The notes: generated from the letters alone by a model not told the origin. A stretch of 64,000 nucleotides of DNA from Hyphomicrobiales bacterium (GCA_900466945.1 UBNV01000010.1:496001-560000), one strand, 5' to 3'. Shown: positions 9,784 through 22,054, numbered from the stretch's first letter. Numbers and translations are program-made.

Positions 9784-9808
9784 AACGAACTCGGCGGTGA
9801 GTTGTTCC
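9784..9808 (-). promoter_or_regulatory. EcfG (general stress sigma factor) promoter
   Basis: Minus-strand GGAAC, 16 bases, CGTT matches the alphaproteobacterial EcfG consensus GGAAC-N16/17-CGTT exactly. It ends about 30 bases from the ATG of the PNPOx-like stress gene, a sensible distance for a short leader and Shine-Dalgarno. The match is seen directly; use by EcfG is inferred. Confidence 0.75.
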
Positions 9809-9911
9809 TCTTGGTAGAGGGCGGCGGCGGACGCCGCATGACTCTTGAACCGAGCCGATTTCGCCCGTATAAGGCGCCCATTCCCAATAAATAGACCTGA
9901 TCAGGGGTGCC

Positions 9912-10658
9912 ATGGCTGGCCATTCACAGTTTAAAAACATCATGCACCGCAAGGGGAAGCAGGACGGTATCCGTTCCAAGATGTTCTCCAAGCTTGCACG
10001 CGAAATTACGGTTGCCGCAAAGACGGGTCTGCCGGATCCGACGATGAATGCGGCACTCCGTCTCGCCGTGCAGAACGCCAAGGCACAGTCGATGCCGAAG
10101 GACAACATCGAACGCGCCATCAAGAAGGCATCGGGTGCCGATGCCGAGACTTACGACTCGATCCGCTATGAGGGCTATGGTCCGGGCGGTGTGGCCGTCA
10201 TCGTCGAGACACTGACCGATAATCGTAACCGGACGGCCTCCGTCGTTCGCTCGACCTTCTCCAAGGCCGGCGGTGCACTGGGTGAAACGGGCTCGGTGTC
10301 CTTCTCCTTCGACCATGTCGGCGAGATCACCTACAAGGCCTCTGTCGGCGATGCCGACAAGGTGATGGAAGCGGCGATCGAAGCCGGTGCCGAAGACGTC
10401 GTGTCCGATGAAGACGGCCACACGATCTATTGCGCCTTCGAAGACATGAACGAAGTGTCCAAGGCGCTCGAAGCCGTGCTTGGCGGTGCGGAATCCGTCA
10501 AGGCGATTTGGAAGCCGCAGAACACGATCGAAGTCGACGAGGAAAAGGCGACCTCGCTGATGAAGCTCATCGACACGCTGGAAGACGATGACGACGTGCA
10601 GAACGTCTATTCGAACTTCGAAGTGTCCGACGAGGTCATGGCCAAGCTTTCGGCCTAA
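9912..10658 (+). CDS. YebC/PmpR-family regulator
   Basis: A 248-residue member of the highly conserved YebC family. It opens with [19 protein letters not shown] and continues with the diagnostic ARLITVAAK-like helix ([15 protein letters not shown]), [14 protein letters not shown] and a C-terminal acidic domain ([14 protein letters not shown]). Family members have been described as transcription regulators and, more recently, as ribosome-associated factors relieving stalling at proline-rich stretches. The gene is often near ruvCAB; here it is separate and on the opposite strand. A strong terminator follows. Confidence 0.95.
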   Translation: MAGHSQFKNIMHRKGKQDGIRSKMFSKLAREITVAAKTGLPDPTMNAALRLAVQNAKAQSMPKDNIERAIKKASGADAETYDSIRYEGYGPGGVAVIVETLTDNRNRTASVVRSTFSKAGGALGETGSVSFSFDHVGEITYKASVGDADKVMEAAIEAGAEDVVSDEDGHTIYCAFEDMNEVSKALEAVLGGAESVKAIWKPQNTIEVDEEKATSLMKLIDTLEDDDDVQNVYSNFEVSDEVMAKLSA

Positions 10659-10683
10659 TCGTCATCCCCGATCAAGGGATGGA

Positions 10684-10717
10684 AAAGCCCGGCTGGATTG
10701 CAGCCGGGCTTTTTTTG
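10684..10717 (+). terminator. Terminator after yebC
   Basis: GCCCGGCTG and CAGCCGGGC form a 9-bp GC-rich stem with a short loop, followed by a run of seven T. A-rich bases on the other side may let it also serve the convergent glmM. Confidence 0.9.
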
Positions 10718-10739
10718 CTTTTCAGCCGTTTCGGTAGGA

Positions 10740-12095
10740 TCAGGCGGCGGCGCTGCGCACGCTGCCGATGACATCAACCAGCTCGTTGACGATGCGCTCG
10801 ACCTGCTCGCGATCGTCGCCTTCCGCCATGACGCGGATCAGCGGCTCGGTGCCCGACGGGCGGATGACGAGGCGGCCGGATTTCGCCAGCTCGGCTTCGG
10901 CATCGGCGATCGCCTGCTTGACCACGGCGTCTTCCAGCGGCTTGCCGCCGGAGAAACGGACGTTGCGCAGAAGCTGCGGCACGGGTTCAAAACGATGGCA
11001 GAGTTCGCTCACCGTCCGGCCGGTGCGCTTGACGGCGGCGAGGATCTGCAGGGCGGCCACGAGTCCGTCGCCCGTCGTGCCGTGGTCGGAGAGCACGATG
11101 TGGCCGGACTGTTCGCCGCCGATGTTGAAGTCGTGGCTGCGCATGTGCTCGACGACATAGCGGTCGCCGACCTTCGTGCGGGCGAGCGTCAGGCCCTTGT
11201 CGCCGAGGAAGCGTTCCAGGCCGAGGTTGGACATGACGGTCGCGACTATGCCATTGCCGCGCAGCAGCCCGTCCTGCGCCCATGTTTCGGCAACGACCGC
11301 CATCAGCTGATCGCCGTCGATGACGGTGCCGTTCTCGTCGACGATGATGACGCGGTCGGCGTCGCCATCGAGAGCGATGCCGATATCGGCGCGTGTCTCG
11401 TGCACCTTCTTCTGCAGCGTTTCCGGGTGGGTCGAACCGCATTCGAGGTTGATGTTGGTGCCGTTTGGCTCGTTGCCGATGGTGACGACTTCGGCGCCGA
11501 GCTCCCAAAGAGCTGCGGGGGCCACCTTGTAAGCGGCGCCATTGGCGCAGTCGATCGCGACGCGCAGTCCATGCAGGGTGACGTCGCGGGGCAGGGTACG
11601 CTTGGCGAATTCGACATAGCGGTCATGTACGCCGTCGATGCGCTTGGCGCGGCCGATATCGTTCGGGGCTGCAAGCTGACCGTAGATGTCCTTTTCCAGC
11701 ATGTCCTCGATCTGCAGCTCAAGCTCGTCGGAGAGCTTGTAACCATCGGGGCCGAATAGCTTGATGCCGTTGTCGGCAAAGGGATTGTGCGAGGCCGAGA
11801 TCATCACACCGAGGTCGCAGCGCAGCGAGCGCGTCAGCATGGCGACGGCGGGTGTCGGTATGGGACCAAGAACGAAGGCGTCGAGGCCGGCTGCCGTAAA
11901 GCCGGCGACCATGGCGTTTTCCAGCATGTAGCCGGAGAGACGCGTATCCTTGCCGATCACCACACGGTGGCGATGGCCGCCGCGACGAAAGATCGTGCCG
12001 GCGGCGATACCGACCCGCATAGCGAGATCCGGCGTCATGGGGAAGCGGTTGGAGAGGCCGCGAATGCCATCCGTGCCGAAGTAACGACGTGTCAT
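10740..12095 (-). CDS. glmM: Phosphoglucosamine mutase
   Basis: Interconverts glucosamine 6-phosphate and 1-phosphate, feeding UDP-GlcNAc for peptidoglycan and LPS. The ATG at 12095 ([13 protein letters not shown]) has AAGGAA six bases upstream and gives 451 residues. The phosphoserine motif ISASHNP places the catalytic serine at 102. The metal-binding loop is [12 protein letters not shown], the sugar loop GEQSGH, and the phosphate-binding loop [12 protein letters not shown]. It follows ftsH on the minus strand, as in many rhizobia; an apparent ftsH terminator lies between, so glmM may have its own promoter or depend on read-through. Confidence 0.96.
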   Translation of the reverse strand: MTRRYFGTDGIRGLSNRFPMTPDLAMRVGIAAGTIFRRGGHRHRVVIGKDTRLSGYMLENAMVAGFTAAGLDAFVLGPIPTPAVAMLTRSLRCDLGVMISASHNPFADNGIKLFGPDGYKLSDELELQIEDMLEKDIYGQLAAPNDIGRAKRIDGVHDRYVEFAKRTLPRDVTLHGLRVAIDCANGAAYKVAPAALWELGAEVVTIGNEPNGTNINLECGSTHPETLQKKVHETRADIGIALDGDADRVIIVDENGTVIDGDQLMAVVAETWAQDGLLRGNGIVATVMSNLGLERFLGDKGLTLARTKVGDRYVVEHMRSHDFNIGGEQSGHIVLSDHGTTGDGLVAALQILAAVKRTGRTVSELCHRFEPVPQLLRNVRFSGGKPLEDAVVKQAIADAEAELAKSGRLVIRPSGTEPLIRVMAEGDDREQVERIVNELVDVIGSVRSAAA

Positions 12096-12293
12096 CAAGT
12101 GTTCCTTCAAGTCCTATCGATCTCACCCGCCGCGAACATCATCGCCCTTCAGCGATCGCGCGGGGATCCGTGGTGGGCTGCTCATGCCACAGAACGCAGT
12201 AAAGGACACGTAAAATAGCGCTAAAAACGATTACATGGCGTTACCGGCAGTGTCGTCTTCCACTGAATTCTCACTACCGGCACCCCTTAACCG

Positions 12294-12326
12294 AAAAAGG
12301 CCACCCTCAGGGGTGGCCTTTTTTAA
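12294..12326 (-). terminator. Terminator after ftsH
   Basis: GGCCACCC and GGGGTGGCC pair around a short loop, with A5 on one side and T6 on the other, so it could work in both orientations. It lies 20 bases after the ftsH stop codon and upstream of glmM. Confidence 0.85.
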
Positions 12327-12344
12327 TAACGGATGGTGTTGCGT

Positions 12345-14276
<1,932 letters not shown>

Positions 14277-14297
14277 TGAACTCCCCGAACCTGTGGT

Positions 14298-14314
14298 GCG
14301 GAACGCGGTTCCGC
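14298..14314 (-). promoter_or_regulatory. Perfect palindrome in ftsH leader
   Basis: GCGGAAC-GCG-GTTCCGC is a perfect 7-bp inverted repeat centred about 30 bases upstream of the ftsH ATG and downstream of the proposed promoter, hence inside the 5' untranslated region. It could be an operator or an mRNA hairpin. No family assignment is possible. Confidence 0.45.
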
Positions 14315-14328
14315 AGAATTAACACGTA

Positions 14329-14357
14329 ACATAGGATCGCGCCGCATCCTTGCCAAG
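14329..14357 (-). promoter_or_regulatory. Probable ftsH promoter
   Basis: On the minus strand CTTGGC, 17 bases, CTATGT resembles the rhizobial CTTGAC-N17-CTATAT promoter. It is also close to the RpoH-type CTTG...CTATAT form. It lies about 55 bases from the ftsH start codon. Confidence 0.5.
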
Positions 14358-14396
14358 GCAAACGGACGGCCTTGGACCGTTTTCTGTCAATAAGTC

Positions 14397-15722
14397 TTAA
14401 ACAGGGGGCGGCGGGGCCGGCTCAGCTCCCAGCAGGGCGGCGATGGCATTGGCAAGCGGGAGGTCGAAGAGCGGCAGGAAATCCGCATAGAGAGAGAGGC
14501 GGGGTTTGATCGTCACATGCTCCAGATGTGAGGCAAAAATTCCCTTTCCCACAAGCACTTGCGGTGTGATGCCGTTGAGTGCTGTACGGACCGCTCCCGG
14601 CAAATCCGCGTCGATCTCCGGGGCCGGGGCGGGCATGACGGTGATCTCCGCGCCGCTGTTGTTCACGATCGCGTAGCGACCATCCCAAATACCGCTTTCG
14701 CCGGGGACGAGCGACAGCGGCAAAAGACCGCGCCTTTCGCGGAGCAGGAAGAGCTGGTTCCGGCGTCGGAGTGAAAGCGTACCTGATAGCGTCAGTCGGA
14801 AATCGGTGCCCTCGTCCAATGCTGCGGAGAGCCGGGCAAGGCTTGCCGCCGCGGGGCGGTGAGGTTTACCCCCGAGCACGGCGATGAGGGCTGCAAGCGC
14901 ATGGTCTCGCATATCGGGTGGAATGGCCCCTTCGTCTGGAAGTGAAATGATTGCGACTGGCCCCGGTCTCGCTTCCACGTGTTCGCTCAGCCACGAGGCG
15001 GCTGCCGCCGACAGAGTTGCGCGTCGGTGTCCGGCTTGGTCGATCATACCGGCATCCATGGCGGGAGCGGATTGTCGGATCCGGACCCGTTCGTAGCGCG
15101 GATCCTCATTGCTCGGGTCGTCGATCCAGTCGATGTTCAAGGCGCGAAGATGGTCGCGGATCGCGTTGCGGCGGGTGTGGAGAAAAGGGCGCAGTATCCA
15201 GAGGTGGCCGGCATACAGCGTAGCCTGGGCCATGCCTGCCAGACCGGGCGCGTCGCTTGCCGACCGGCTCGAACGCATGGCAACCGTCTCGATCTGGTCG
15301 TCCAAAGTATGCCCGGTGAGGATCGCATCGGCCCGCAGCGAGCCCGCCGCATCTGACAGCAATCGGTAGCGTGCGAGGCGGGCGGCGGCGGACAGGCCCG
15401 TTTCGGGCTTTTCGCCCATCCATTGCAGGATGCGATGTGGAATAGCGAGATGGTGACAGAGTTCGGAAACCCGTCGGGCTTCATCGGCCGACGCGCGCCT
15501 CAGGCCATGATCAATGGTCGCAGCGGTCAGCGTGTGGGTGTGCGGAAAGCGGTTCTCGGCGATGGCCCTGGCCAGTGCGACGAGCAATCCCGTCGAATCA
15601 CTGCCGCCGGAAATGGCGATCAGGAGGCGGGTCGGGCGGCGGAGAGTGTGGAGGAAATGGTTGATCGCCGCTTCGGGCGAGAGTTCGGGCAGGGCATAAC
15701 CTGCCGCGAGCGGGGCGGCCAT
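14397..15722 (-). CDS. tilS: tRNA(Ile)-lysidine synthase
   Basis: Modifies C34 of tRNA-Ile(CAU) to lysidine with ATP, converting its decoding from AUG to AUA. The 441-residue protein carries the PP-loop SGGSDS at 38-43, followed by the HGLR segment TIDHGLR and GHTLDDQIET. Length and layout fit the alphaproteobacterial form. Its ATG overlaps the cpoB stop codon in TGATG at 15720-15724, so translation is probably coupled to the Tol-Pal operon. ftsH follows after about 120 bases. Confidence 0.92.
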   Translation of the reverse strand: MAAPLAAGYALPELSPEAAINHFLHTLRRPTRLLIAISGGSDSTGLLVALARAIAENRFPHTHTLTAATIDHGLRRASADEARRVSELCHHLAIPHRILQWMGEKPETGLSAAARLARYRLLSDAAGSLRADAILTGHTLDDQIETVAMRSSRSASDAPGLAGMAQATLYAGHLWILRPFLHTRRNAIRDHLRALNIDWIDDPSNEDPRYERVRIRQSAPAMDAGMIDQAGHRRATLSAAAASWLSEHVEARPGPVAIISLPDEGAIPPDMRDHALAALIAVLGGKPHRPAAASLARLSAALDEGTDFRLTLSGTLSLRRRNQLFLLRERRGLLPLSLVPGESGIWDGRYAIVNNSGAEITVMPAPAPEIDADLPGAVRTALNGITPQVLVGKGIFASHLEHVTIKPRLSLYADFLPLFDLPLANAIAALLGAEPAPPPPV

Positions 15723-16720
15723 CAGCAGCTGAGGCGCTTCTGCTCGCTCGCGACCTTGGAGACGACGGCGCGGGAAGCCTTGGGGTAGCGCTTGGAGACT
15801 TCGCGCAGCGTGGCACAGGCGGTCTCGGTGTTATCGAGGGCGGCGAGCGACATGCCGAGCTTCAGCAGCATTTCGGGTGCCTTGGGAGAGGTGTTGTAGG
15901 ACTGATGGGCATTGAGGAAGGTCTTGGCCGCCTCGTTGAAATTGCCCTGCGAGTAGAGCGCTTCACCCAGCCAGAAATGCGCATCGGCGATCTTCGCGCT
16001 GCTCGGATAGGCCGCGATGAAATCACGGAATTCGCTTTCGGCCAGAGAGTAGTCGCCGGAAAGCACATGCGCATAGGCGACTTGGTAGACGTCGCCTTCG
16101 GAATTCAGTGAGGCGGTCTGCTGGGGTGCGGCAGGTGCGGTGGTTGAGGGGGCCGTCACGCCAGTATCGACGCCGGGCAGGGCGCCCGCGCCATTGTCTA
16201 CGGCACCCTCGTTCAGGGTCGCGGTGACCGGCAAGCCGCTATCGTCGAGCGCGATGGAGCCGAGGGTCTGTTCGCCAGGGGCTGCACCTGGTGCCTGGCC
16301 GGTACCGGAGGCGTCGGCGGTAGCGCCGACGTCCGGGGTCTCGGTAATGATCTCGGCAACCGAGTCCTGCTGTTGGCCACCGGTCACAGGACGTGTCAGT
16401 GAGCCACTCTTCTTCTCGAGATCCTGGAAACGGAACTCGTTGTCTTCCTGCTGCTTGCGGATGGTTTCCTGCATCTGGAGAAGCTGGAAGCTCATTTCCT
16501 CGATCCGGCCGTTCAGGGCGCGGATCTCTTCCTCGAGTTGCTGGACACGTACCGTCGGATCCGTGACCTGGGCGAGGTGGACCTCGGCCTTCGGTGAGTG
16601 CTCGGGCAGGTTCTTCTGGTTGTGTTGCACGTTCGGAAACAGCTGAAACGCGTTTGCGCTGCCATGCAGTCCCGTCAGCGAGGCCGTCGCTAGCAGAGCG
16701 GCCATCACAAGTTTGTTCAT
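15722..16720 (-). CDS. cpoB: Tol-Pal system coordinator CpoB (YbgF)
   Basis: Periplasmic protein that links outer-membrane constriction by Tol-Pal to septal peptidoglycan synthesis. The start is the ATG preceded by AGGAAAAGGAAC; the open frame upstream of it is not protein-like. The 332-residue product begins with a signal peptide (MNKLVMAALLATASLTG... ANA). An N-terminal coiled coil follows (VQQLEEEIRALNGRIEEM), then a Pro/Ala/Thr-rich linker and a C-terminal TPR domain (YQVAYAHVLSGDYSLAE, ADAHFWLGEALYSQGN). The coding end overlaps tilS by one base. Confidence 0.92.
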   Translation of the reverse strand: MNKLVMAALLATASLTGLHGSANAFQLFPNVQHNQKNLPEHSPKAEVHLAQVTDPTVRVQQLEEEIRALNGRIEEMSFQLLQMQETIRKQQEDNEFRFQDLEKKSGSLTRPVTGGQQQDSVAEIITETPDVGATADASGTGQAPGAAPGEQTLGSIALDDSGLPVTATLNEGAVDNGAGALPGVDTGVTAPSTTAPAAPQQTASLNSEGDVYQVAYAHVLSGDYSLAESEFRDFIAAYPSSAKIADAHFWLGEALYSQGNFNEAAKTFLNAHQSYNTSPKAPEMLLKLGMSLAALDNTETACATLREVSKRYPKASRAVVSKVASEQKRLSC

Positions 16721-16821
16721 GTTCCTTTTCCTGTATTCGCGACGAATTGCGCCGAACCAGCGCCGACAGGAGTTTTCCCAATTGCCTGCAAAAAGCAACC
16801 AAGTTCGGCCAAAGTAAGGAG

Positions 16822-16852
16822 AAAAGTAAAAGGCGGCCCAGGGGCCGCCTTC
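16822..16852 (-). terminator. Hairpin/terminator between pal and cpoB
   Basis: AAGGCGGCCC and GGGCCGCCTT form a 10-bp stem with a two-base loop. On the minus strand it is followed by TTACTTTTC, a weak U-tract. It may attenuate rather than end transcription, allowing a high pal to cpoB ratio. Confidence 0.6.
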
Positions 16853-16881
16853 AAGCTCTGGTGATCGCGGGTTTACCCGGA

Positions 16882-17421
16882 TCACATGCCGGCGCCACCG
16901 AGAACCGTAACGGCGCGGCGGTTCTGCGACCAGCAGGAAATGTCGTCGCAGACGGCGACCGGACGTTCCTTGCCGTAGGAAATGGTCTTCAGGCGCTGAG
17001 CCGGGACACCGCGCTGGGCGAGGTAGTCGCGGGTGGCGGCTGCACGACGTGCACCGAGCGCCAAGTTGTATTCGCGCGTGCCGCGTTCGTCGGCATGGCC
17101 TTCGATGGTGATCGCGTAATTCGGGTAACGGGCCAGCCACTGGGCCTGACGGTCGAGCGTCTGGGCGGCGTCGGCGCGGATCGAGGTCGAATCGGTGTCG
17201 AAGAAGATGCGGTCGCCGACATTGACGGTGAAGTCCTGGGCCGAGCCCGGAGTGGCGGCACCAGCGCCACCGGCGCCGAGGCCGAGTTCACCGGCGCTGT
17301 TCGGCAGGTTCTTCTTGTTGGCGCAGCCTGCCAGGGCCAGGGCCACGGCGAAAGCGACCATAGCCGGGTTGGTTGCCATTTTCTGCAGACGGCTCTTGGC
17401 CGGGGAATGAATGCGGCTCAT
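16882..17421 (-). CDS. pal: Peptidoglycan-associated lipoprotein Pal
   Basis: Outer-membrane lipoprotein that binds peptidoglycan and TolB. The ATG at 17421 has AAGGAG upstream and gives 179 residues. The signal peptide ends in the lipobox LALAGC, with the acylated cysteine near residue 33. The C-terminal OmpA-like domain contains RIFFDTDSTSI, ITIEGHADERGTREYNLALG and the binding-site residues NRRAV. It follows tolB after a terminator-like hairpin and about 165 bases. A distinct pal promoter is therefore possible, although I found no clear one. Confidence 0.95.
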   Translation of the reverse strand: MSRIHSPAKSRLQKMATNPAMVAFAVALALAGCANKKNLPNSAGELGLGAGGAGAATPGSAQDFTVNVGDRIFFDTDSTSIRADAAQTLDRQAQWLARYPNYAITIEGHADERGTREYNLALGARRAAATRDYLAQRGVPAQRLKTISYGKERPVAVCDDISCWSQNRRAVTVLGGAGM

Positions 17422-17551
17422 CGCCGGTCTCCTTGAATTCTCTGTTAGGGTTGCCGGACCATAACCAATCGCGGTTAACCGGCTTCCAACAATCATGGTT
17501 AACAAACCGTCAAATCACGTGTCGACGATGGCGAATGAAGCTCGTTTACGG

Positions 17552-17582
17552 CGAGAAAGAGGCGCAATTGCGCCTCTTTTCC
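17552..17582 (-). terminator. Terminator after tolB
   Basis: A perfect 18-base palindrome GAGGCGCAATTGCGCCTC with A4 before and TTTCTC after on the minus strand, lying 5-30 bases past the tolB stop. It partly separates tolQRAB from pal-cpoB. Confidence 0.7.
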
Positions 17583-17586
17583 GTCA

Positions 17587-18891
17587 TCAGTCCATCAGCG
17601 GCGACCAGGCCGGGTCGGAGGCGAAGGTCGGTGTCTTCACCAGCTGCTCGTTGTAGCCCGAGAGGTCGATGGAATAGAGTTGCGGGCCGCCGGCGCCGGA
17701 GTTCTGGCGGAAGAACATCAGAACGCGACCATTCGGCGCCCAGGTCGGACCCTCGTTGTGGAAGCCGGTGGTCAGGATGCGCTCGCCGGAACCGTCCGTC
17801 TTCATCACGCCGATCGAGAACTTGCCGCCGGACTGCTTGGTGAAGGCGATCAAGTCGCCGCGCGGGGACCAGACGGGGGTCGAATAGGATCCGTCGCCGA
17901 AGGAAATGCGGCGCTGGCCGGAGCCATCGGCTCCCATGACATAGAGCTGCTGGCGGCCGCCGCGGTCGCTTTCGAACACGATCTGACCGCCGTCCGGGGA
18001 ATAGGACGGCGAGGTGTCGATGGCGGCCGTCGACGTCAGACGGGTCGTGGTGCGCGAGCGCAGGTCCATCGTGTAGATGTTGGCATTGCCGTCCTGCTGC
18101 AGGCTCATGATGACGCGCTGGCCATCGGGCGAGAAGCGGGGGGCAAAGGTCATGCCGGGGAAGTTGCCGACCACTTCACGGCCGCCGGTCTCCAGCTGGA
18201 GCAGGTAAACGCGCGGCTGGTCACCTTCGAAGGACATGTAGGTGATTTCCTGGCGGCTCGGCGAGAAGCGGGGAGTCAGGACGATGTCGTTGCTGTTGGT
18301 CAGCATGCGGACGTTTTCGCCATCCTGGTCCATGATCGCGAGCTGACGCTTGCGATCGATCTTCGGACCGCTTTCGGAGACGAAGACGATACGGGTGTCG
18401 AAGTAACCCTTCTCACCGGTAACGCGCTCGTAGATCGCGTCGGCGATCATATGGGCGACGCGGCGCCAGTTCTTCGGATCGGTGAAAAACTGCTGGCCCA
18501 TCATCTGCTGGCCGGCAAAGGTATCCCAGAGGCGGAACTCGGCACGCAGGCGACCATCGGGCTCGCGCACGATCCGGCCGACAACCAGGGCTTCGGCCTT
18601 CAGGACCTTCCAGTCCTCGAAGCGCGGCGGCTGGTCAGGGTTCTGGATGTTCTCAATGAAGGCGGCGCGGCTGACCGGTGCGAAGAGACCGGACCGCTTG
18701 AGGTCGGCCTCGACCACGGCCGAGATCTGGGCGCCGATTCCATCAGCCGAGATGAAGTCGGTGATCGCGATCGGTAGCGGCTGCACGTTGCCGCGGTTGA
18801 TATTGATCTCGACGGCTGCGTTTGCGGGTGCCACGAAGGCGCCTGCCATGCCGGCACAGACCAGCAGAATGCGGAGGAGGAGAGTTTTCAT
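17587..18891 (-). CDS. tolB: Tol-Pal system protein TolB
   Basis: Periplasmic beta-propeller protein bridging TolA and Pal. The ATG at 18891 gives 434 residues ([19 protein letters not shown]... ANA is the signal peptide). The alternative TTG three codons upstream sits too close to the AAGG ribosome site. The N-terminal domain is followed by repeated WD40-like PD40 blades with the signatures [47 protein letters not shown] and [16 protein letters not shown]. It lies 21 bases after tolA. Confidence 0.95.
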   Translation of the reverse strand: MKTLLLRILLVCAGMAGAFVAPANAAVEININRGNVQPLPIAITDFISADGIGAQISAVVEADLKRSGLFAPVSRAAFIENIQNPDQPPRFEDWKVLKAEALVVGRIVREPDGRLRAEFRLWDTFAGQQMMGQQFFTDPKNWRRVAHMIADAIYERVTGEKGYFDTRIVFVSESGPKIDRKRQLAIMDQDGENVRMLTNSNDIVLTPRFSPSRQEITYMSFEGDQPRVYLLQLETGGREVVGNFPGMTFAPRFSPDGQRVIMSLQQDGNANIYTMDLRSRTTTRLTSTAAIDTSPSYSPDGGQIVFESDRGGRQQLYVMGADGSGQRRISFGDGSYSTPVWSPRGDLIAFTKQSGGKFSIGVMKTDGSGERILTTGFHNEGPTWAPNGRVLMFFRQNSGAGGPQLYSIDLSGYNEQLVKTPTFASDPAWSPLMD

Positions 18892-18912
18892 TCTAACCAA
18901 GCCTTTCAGCTC

Positions 18913-19989
18913 TTACATCAGTTCGCTGGGGTCGAAATTGACGACAACTTCAGACCATGCGTCATATTTGTCCGGGGGAAGATTGGTGAAGGGGGCGGAC
19001 TTGCGCACGGCGCGCACGGCGCCGCTCATGAGGACCTGCTGCGCCGAAGGGGAGCCGCCGGTCGCGGTCGCCTCGGGGTCGCCGATCAATTCGCCGTTCT
19101 GGTCGAGGCGGAAGGTAACGCGGATACGGACATCGGCCGCGTCGGCCATGCCCGGCGTGATCAGCCAGTTCTGCTGAATGGCGCCTCGCAGCGCATCCAG
19201 CTCGCTCTGGCTGAGCTTGGAACCGCCGGTGTCTGTCTTGCCGCCGAGCGCTTCCTGGTCGGTGGAACGCTTCGCACCACCGCCGGCCGCATCCGTCTTG
19301 TTGAGGAGGGCTGCCACTTCGTCGGCGTTGAAATCGCTTTCCATCTGCGGCTTCGACTTTGCGGTCTCGCGCGTCTTGGTATCCTGCTTGGCATCCGCCT
19401 TGGCGGTTGCCTTCGGCTCAGGCTTCTTCTCGACGGGCTTGGCGATCTCGGGCTCCGGCCGCGATGGGGGCACGGGTGCATTCTCCGGCAGCGGTATGTC
19501 TTCCGCAATCGCCGTTTCTGCAGGTACGGGTTCCGCTGGCTTGGCCTCTGCCGGCGCGGGTTCCACGGGCTGTGGTTCCGGCTCGGGTGGCGGTGCCGTT
19601 TCTTCCTGGACGACTTCCTTCACCTCATTGGGTTTCGGATCGGGCGTCGGTGCCGGCGTCTCGACTTTCTCTGGCGCTGCGGCCACTTCCTGCTCGACCG
19701 GTCGCTTCGACGGTGTCGGTGGAGATTTCAGGTCGACCTCGTTGTCGCCGATATTCTCGGCAGGCTCGGCGATTGCCGGCTTCTTGGTCGGCACGGGAGC
19801 TGATTTCTCCGCCAAGGGTGCGTCCTTAGAGCCCTTCTGGATCTGGGTGAATTCCTCGATCGGGACGATGTCGACCGGCAGGGTCTCCATCGGTGCGATT
19901 TCGAGCTTTTCGGGCGAGCCGAGGCTGACCAGTGCTGCGGTGAGCACCAGTCCATGCAGAAAGCTGGATGTGAAGAGGCTGCCCTTCAT
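18913..19989 (-). CDS. tolA: Tol-Pal system protein TolA
   Basis: Inner-membrane-anchored, periplasm-spanning protein energised by TolQR. Of 358 residues, a single N-terminal membrane helix (SSFLHGLVLTAALVSLG) is followed by a long Pro/Glu/Ala/Lys-rich extended domain (about 40-235). The C-terminal TonB-like domain has LSQSELDALRGAIQQNWL and VRIRVTFRLDQNGELIGDP. The middle domain is proline-rich rather than the Ala/Lys helix of enterobacteria, which is usual for alphaproteobacteria. It sits between tolR (10 bases) and tolB. Confidence 0.9.
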   Translation of the reverse strand: MKGSLFTSSFLHGLVLTAALVSLGSPEKLEIAPMETLPVDIVPIEEFTQIQKGSKDAPLAEKSAPVPTKKPAIAEPAENIGDNEVDLKSPPTPSKRPVEQEVAAAPEKVETPAPTPDPKPNEVKEVVQEETAPPPEPEPQPVEPAPAEAKPAEPVPAETAIAEDIPLPENAPVPPSRPEPEIAKPVEKKPEPKATAKADAKQDTKTRETAKSKPQMESDFNADEVAALLNKTDAAGGGAKRSTDQEALGGKTDTGGSKLSQSELDALRGAIQQNWLITPGMADAADVRIRVTFRLDQNGELIGDPEATATGGSPSAQQVLMSGAVRAVRKSAPFTNLPPDKYDAWSEVVVNFDPSELM

Positions 19990-19999
19990 GTCCGTCCGA

Positions 20000-20455
20000 T
20001 CAGTTCTGCTGTTCCTGCAAGGTCACGAGACCGATATTGGTGAAGCCGGCGGACGAGATCCGCGCCATGACCTGCATGACGATGCCATAGGTGGCGGCGG
20101 TGTCGGCCCGTACGAAAATGCGTTCCTTGTAGCCGGTGGTGGCGATCGCTTGCAGTTTCGGCACGACTTCCTCGATCGGGATCGCCGTCTCCTGCAGATA
20201 AATTTCGCCTTCCGGATTGACCGAGACGGTAATCGGCTGGTTTTCGCTGGTCATCGCTCCGGCCCGGGTCTGGGGCAGGTCGATCGGCACGCCAACCGTC
20301 ATCATCGGGGCGGCGACCATGAAGATGATCAGCAGCACGAGCACGACGTCGACGAAAGGCGTGACATTGATTTCGCTGACGAGAGCCTTGCGGCCACCGC
20401 CACGGCGTCCACGGCGTCCGCCACCCTTGCTACCCGATCCGACCGACATACCCAT
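20000..20455 (-). CDS. tolR: Tol-Pal proton channel subunit TolR
   Basis: ExbD/TolR-family subunit that, with TolQ, converts proton-motive force into TolA movement. The 151-residue protein has a basic glycine/arginine-rich N terminus and one membrane helix with the proton-path aspartate in INVTPFVDVVLVLLIIFMV. A periplasmic domain follows (ITVSVNPEGEIYLQE, FVRADTAATYGIVMQVM). The gene is 23 bases from tolQ and 10 from tolA, clearly one operon. Confidence 0.95.
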   Translation of the reverse strand: MGMSVGSGSKGGGRRGRRGGGRKALVSEINVTPFVDVVLVLLIIFMVAAPMMTVGVPIDLPQTRAGAMTSENQPITVSVNPEGEIYLQETAIPIEEVVPKLQAIATTGYKERIFVRADTAATYGIVMQVMARISSAGFTNIGLVTLQEQQN

Positions 20456-20478
20456 GATGCGTCTCCTGCTCCTCGGCC

Positions 20479-21198
<720 letters not shown>

Positions 21199-21443
21199 CG
21201 CCTTCAATTCCCCGAAATCCAAACGCCCGGTGGGTTGGACCGGGCGGTGACATGAGCTCTACTGGTGGAAAACTTGTGCGGGCGCAGCCGCCGAAACCCT
21301 TTTCCCGCCTTAGCTCCCAAAGTGCTTCTGGGATGAAAATTTGGTCAAAGGAAGGCGTGCATTGCACAATCTTCCAGGCTCGAAGTAAGACCCGATTAAG
21401 GTTAAAAAGGTGTTACTAACCGGGCGTTCGCGGTGATTGCCGG

Positions 21444-21884
21444 TCAGCCCAGCAGGAGCTTCACGAGTTCTTCGGGCAAGCGGCGAGGGCGACCGTTGCG
21501 ATTGATGACGGCGATGACGACCTTGGCTGCGGCGAGCAATTGATCGCCGCGACGGATTTCCTGATCGACGATCACCTTGGCGCCATGTGCGGTCTGCGTA
21601 CGGGTGGCAATCGTCACGAGATCATCCATACGGGCAGGAGACTTGAAGTCTATCTCCATGCGGTGAACCATGAAAGCGAGCCCACCGTCGGCGCCGTCAA
21701 AGACGGCCGACTGCACGATGCCGAGGCAGCGAAAATAATCGGTCCGCGCGCGTTCCATGAAGTGCAGGTAGCGGGCGTGATAGACGGCTCCGGAAAAATC
21801 GGTGTCTTCGTAGTAGACGCGCTGGATCAGCCGATGCACACGGTCGGTGATCTCGCCAGAGATCGGGATTTCAATCGAAGTCAT
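21444..21884 (-). CDS. ybgC: Tol-Pal-associated acyl-CoA thioesterase YbgC
   Basis: Hot-dog-fold thioesterase of the 4-hydroxybenzoyl-CoA family, typically the first gene of the tol-pal cluster. The 146-residue protein starts MTSIEIPISGEITD, with AGGAG upstream. The diagnostic active-site segment is RVYYEDTDFSGAVYHARYLH, the aspartate being catalytic. The rest (FMERARTDYF, MEIDFKSPARMDDLV) also fits. A 245-base gap before tolQ is longer than usual and may hold a separate tolQ promoter. A minus-strand TTGACC is present there, but its -10 is poor. Confidence 0.92.
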   Translation of the reverse strand: MTSIEIPISGEITDRVHRLIQRVYYEDTDFSGAVYHARYLHFMERARTDYFRCLGIVQSAVFDGADGGLAFMVHRMEIDFKSPARMDDLVTIATRTQTAHGAKVIVDQEIRRGDQLLAAAKVVIAVINRNGRPRRLPEELVKLLLG

Positions 21885-22054
21885 CACGGCTCCTGGTGTG
21901 GCGCGAAGGCTGGCGTGGCGTGGCGCGCCCGACCGGTGGCGAATAGCAGAAACCGTGTCGGGTTCGCAAACCTGGTCTCGCGACACCCGACACTCTGATC
22001 TTTGGTCGGAAGACCGATCCCGCAGGAAAGGTCCTCCGACCTCTTGGGAGAATA

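Noticed and set aside
16721..17140. N-terminal extension of cpoB upstream of 16720
   Set aside because: The extension reads through the pal-cpoB terminator hairpin and into pal. The ATG at 16720 has a good ribosome site and starts a clear signal peptide.
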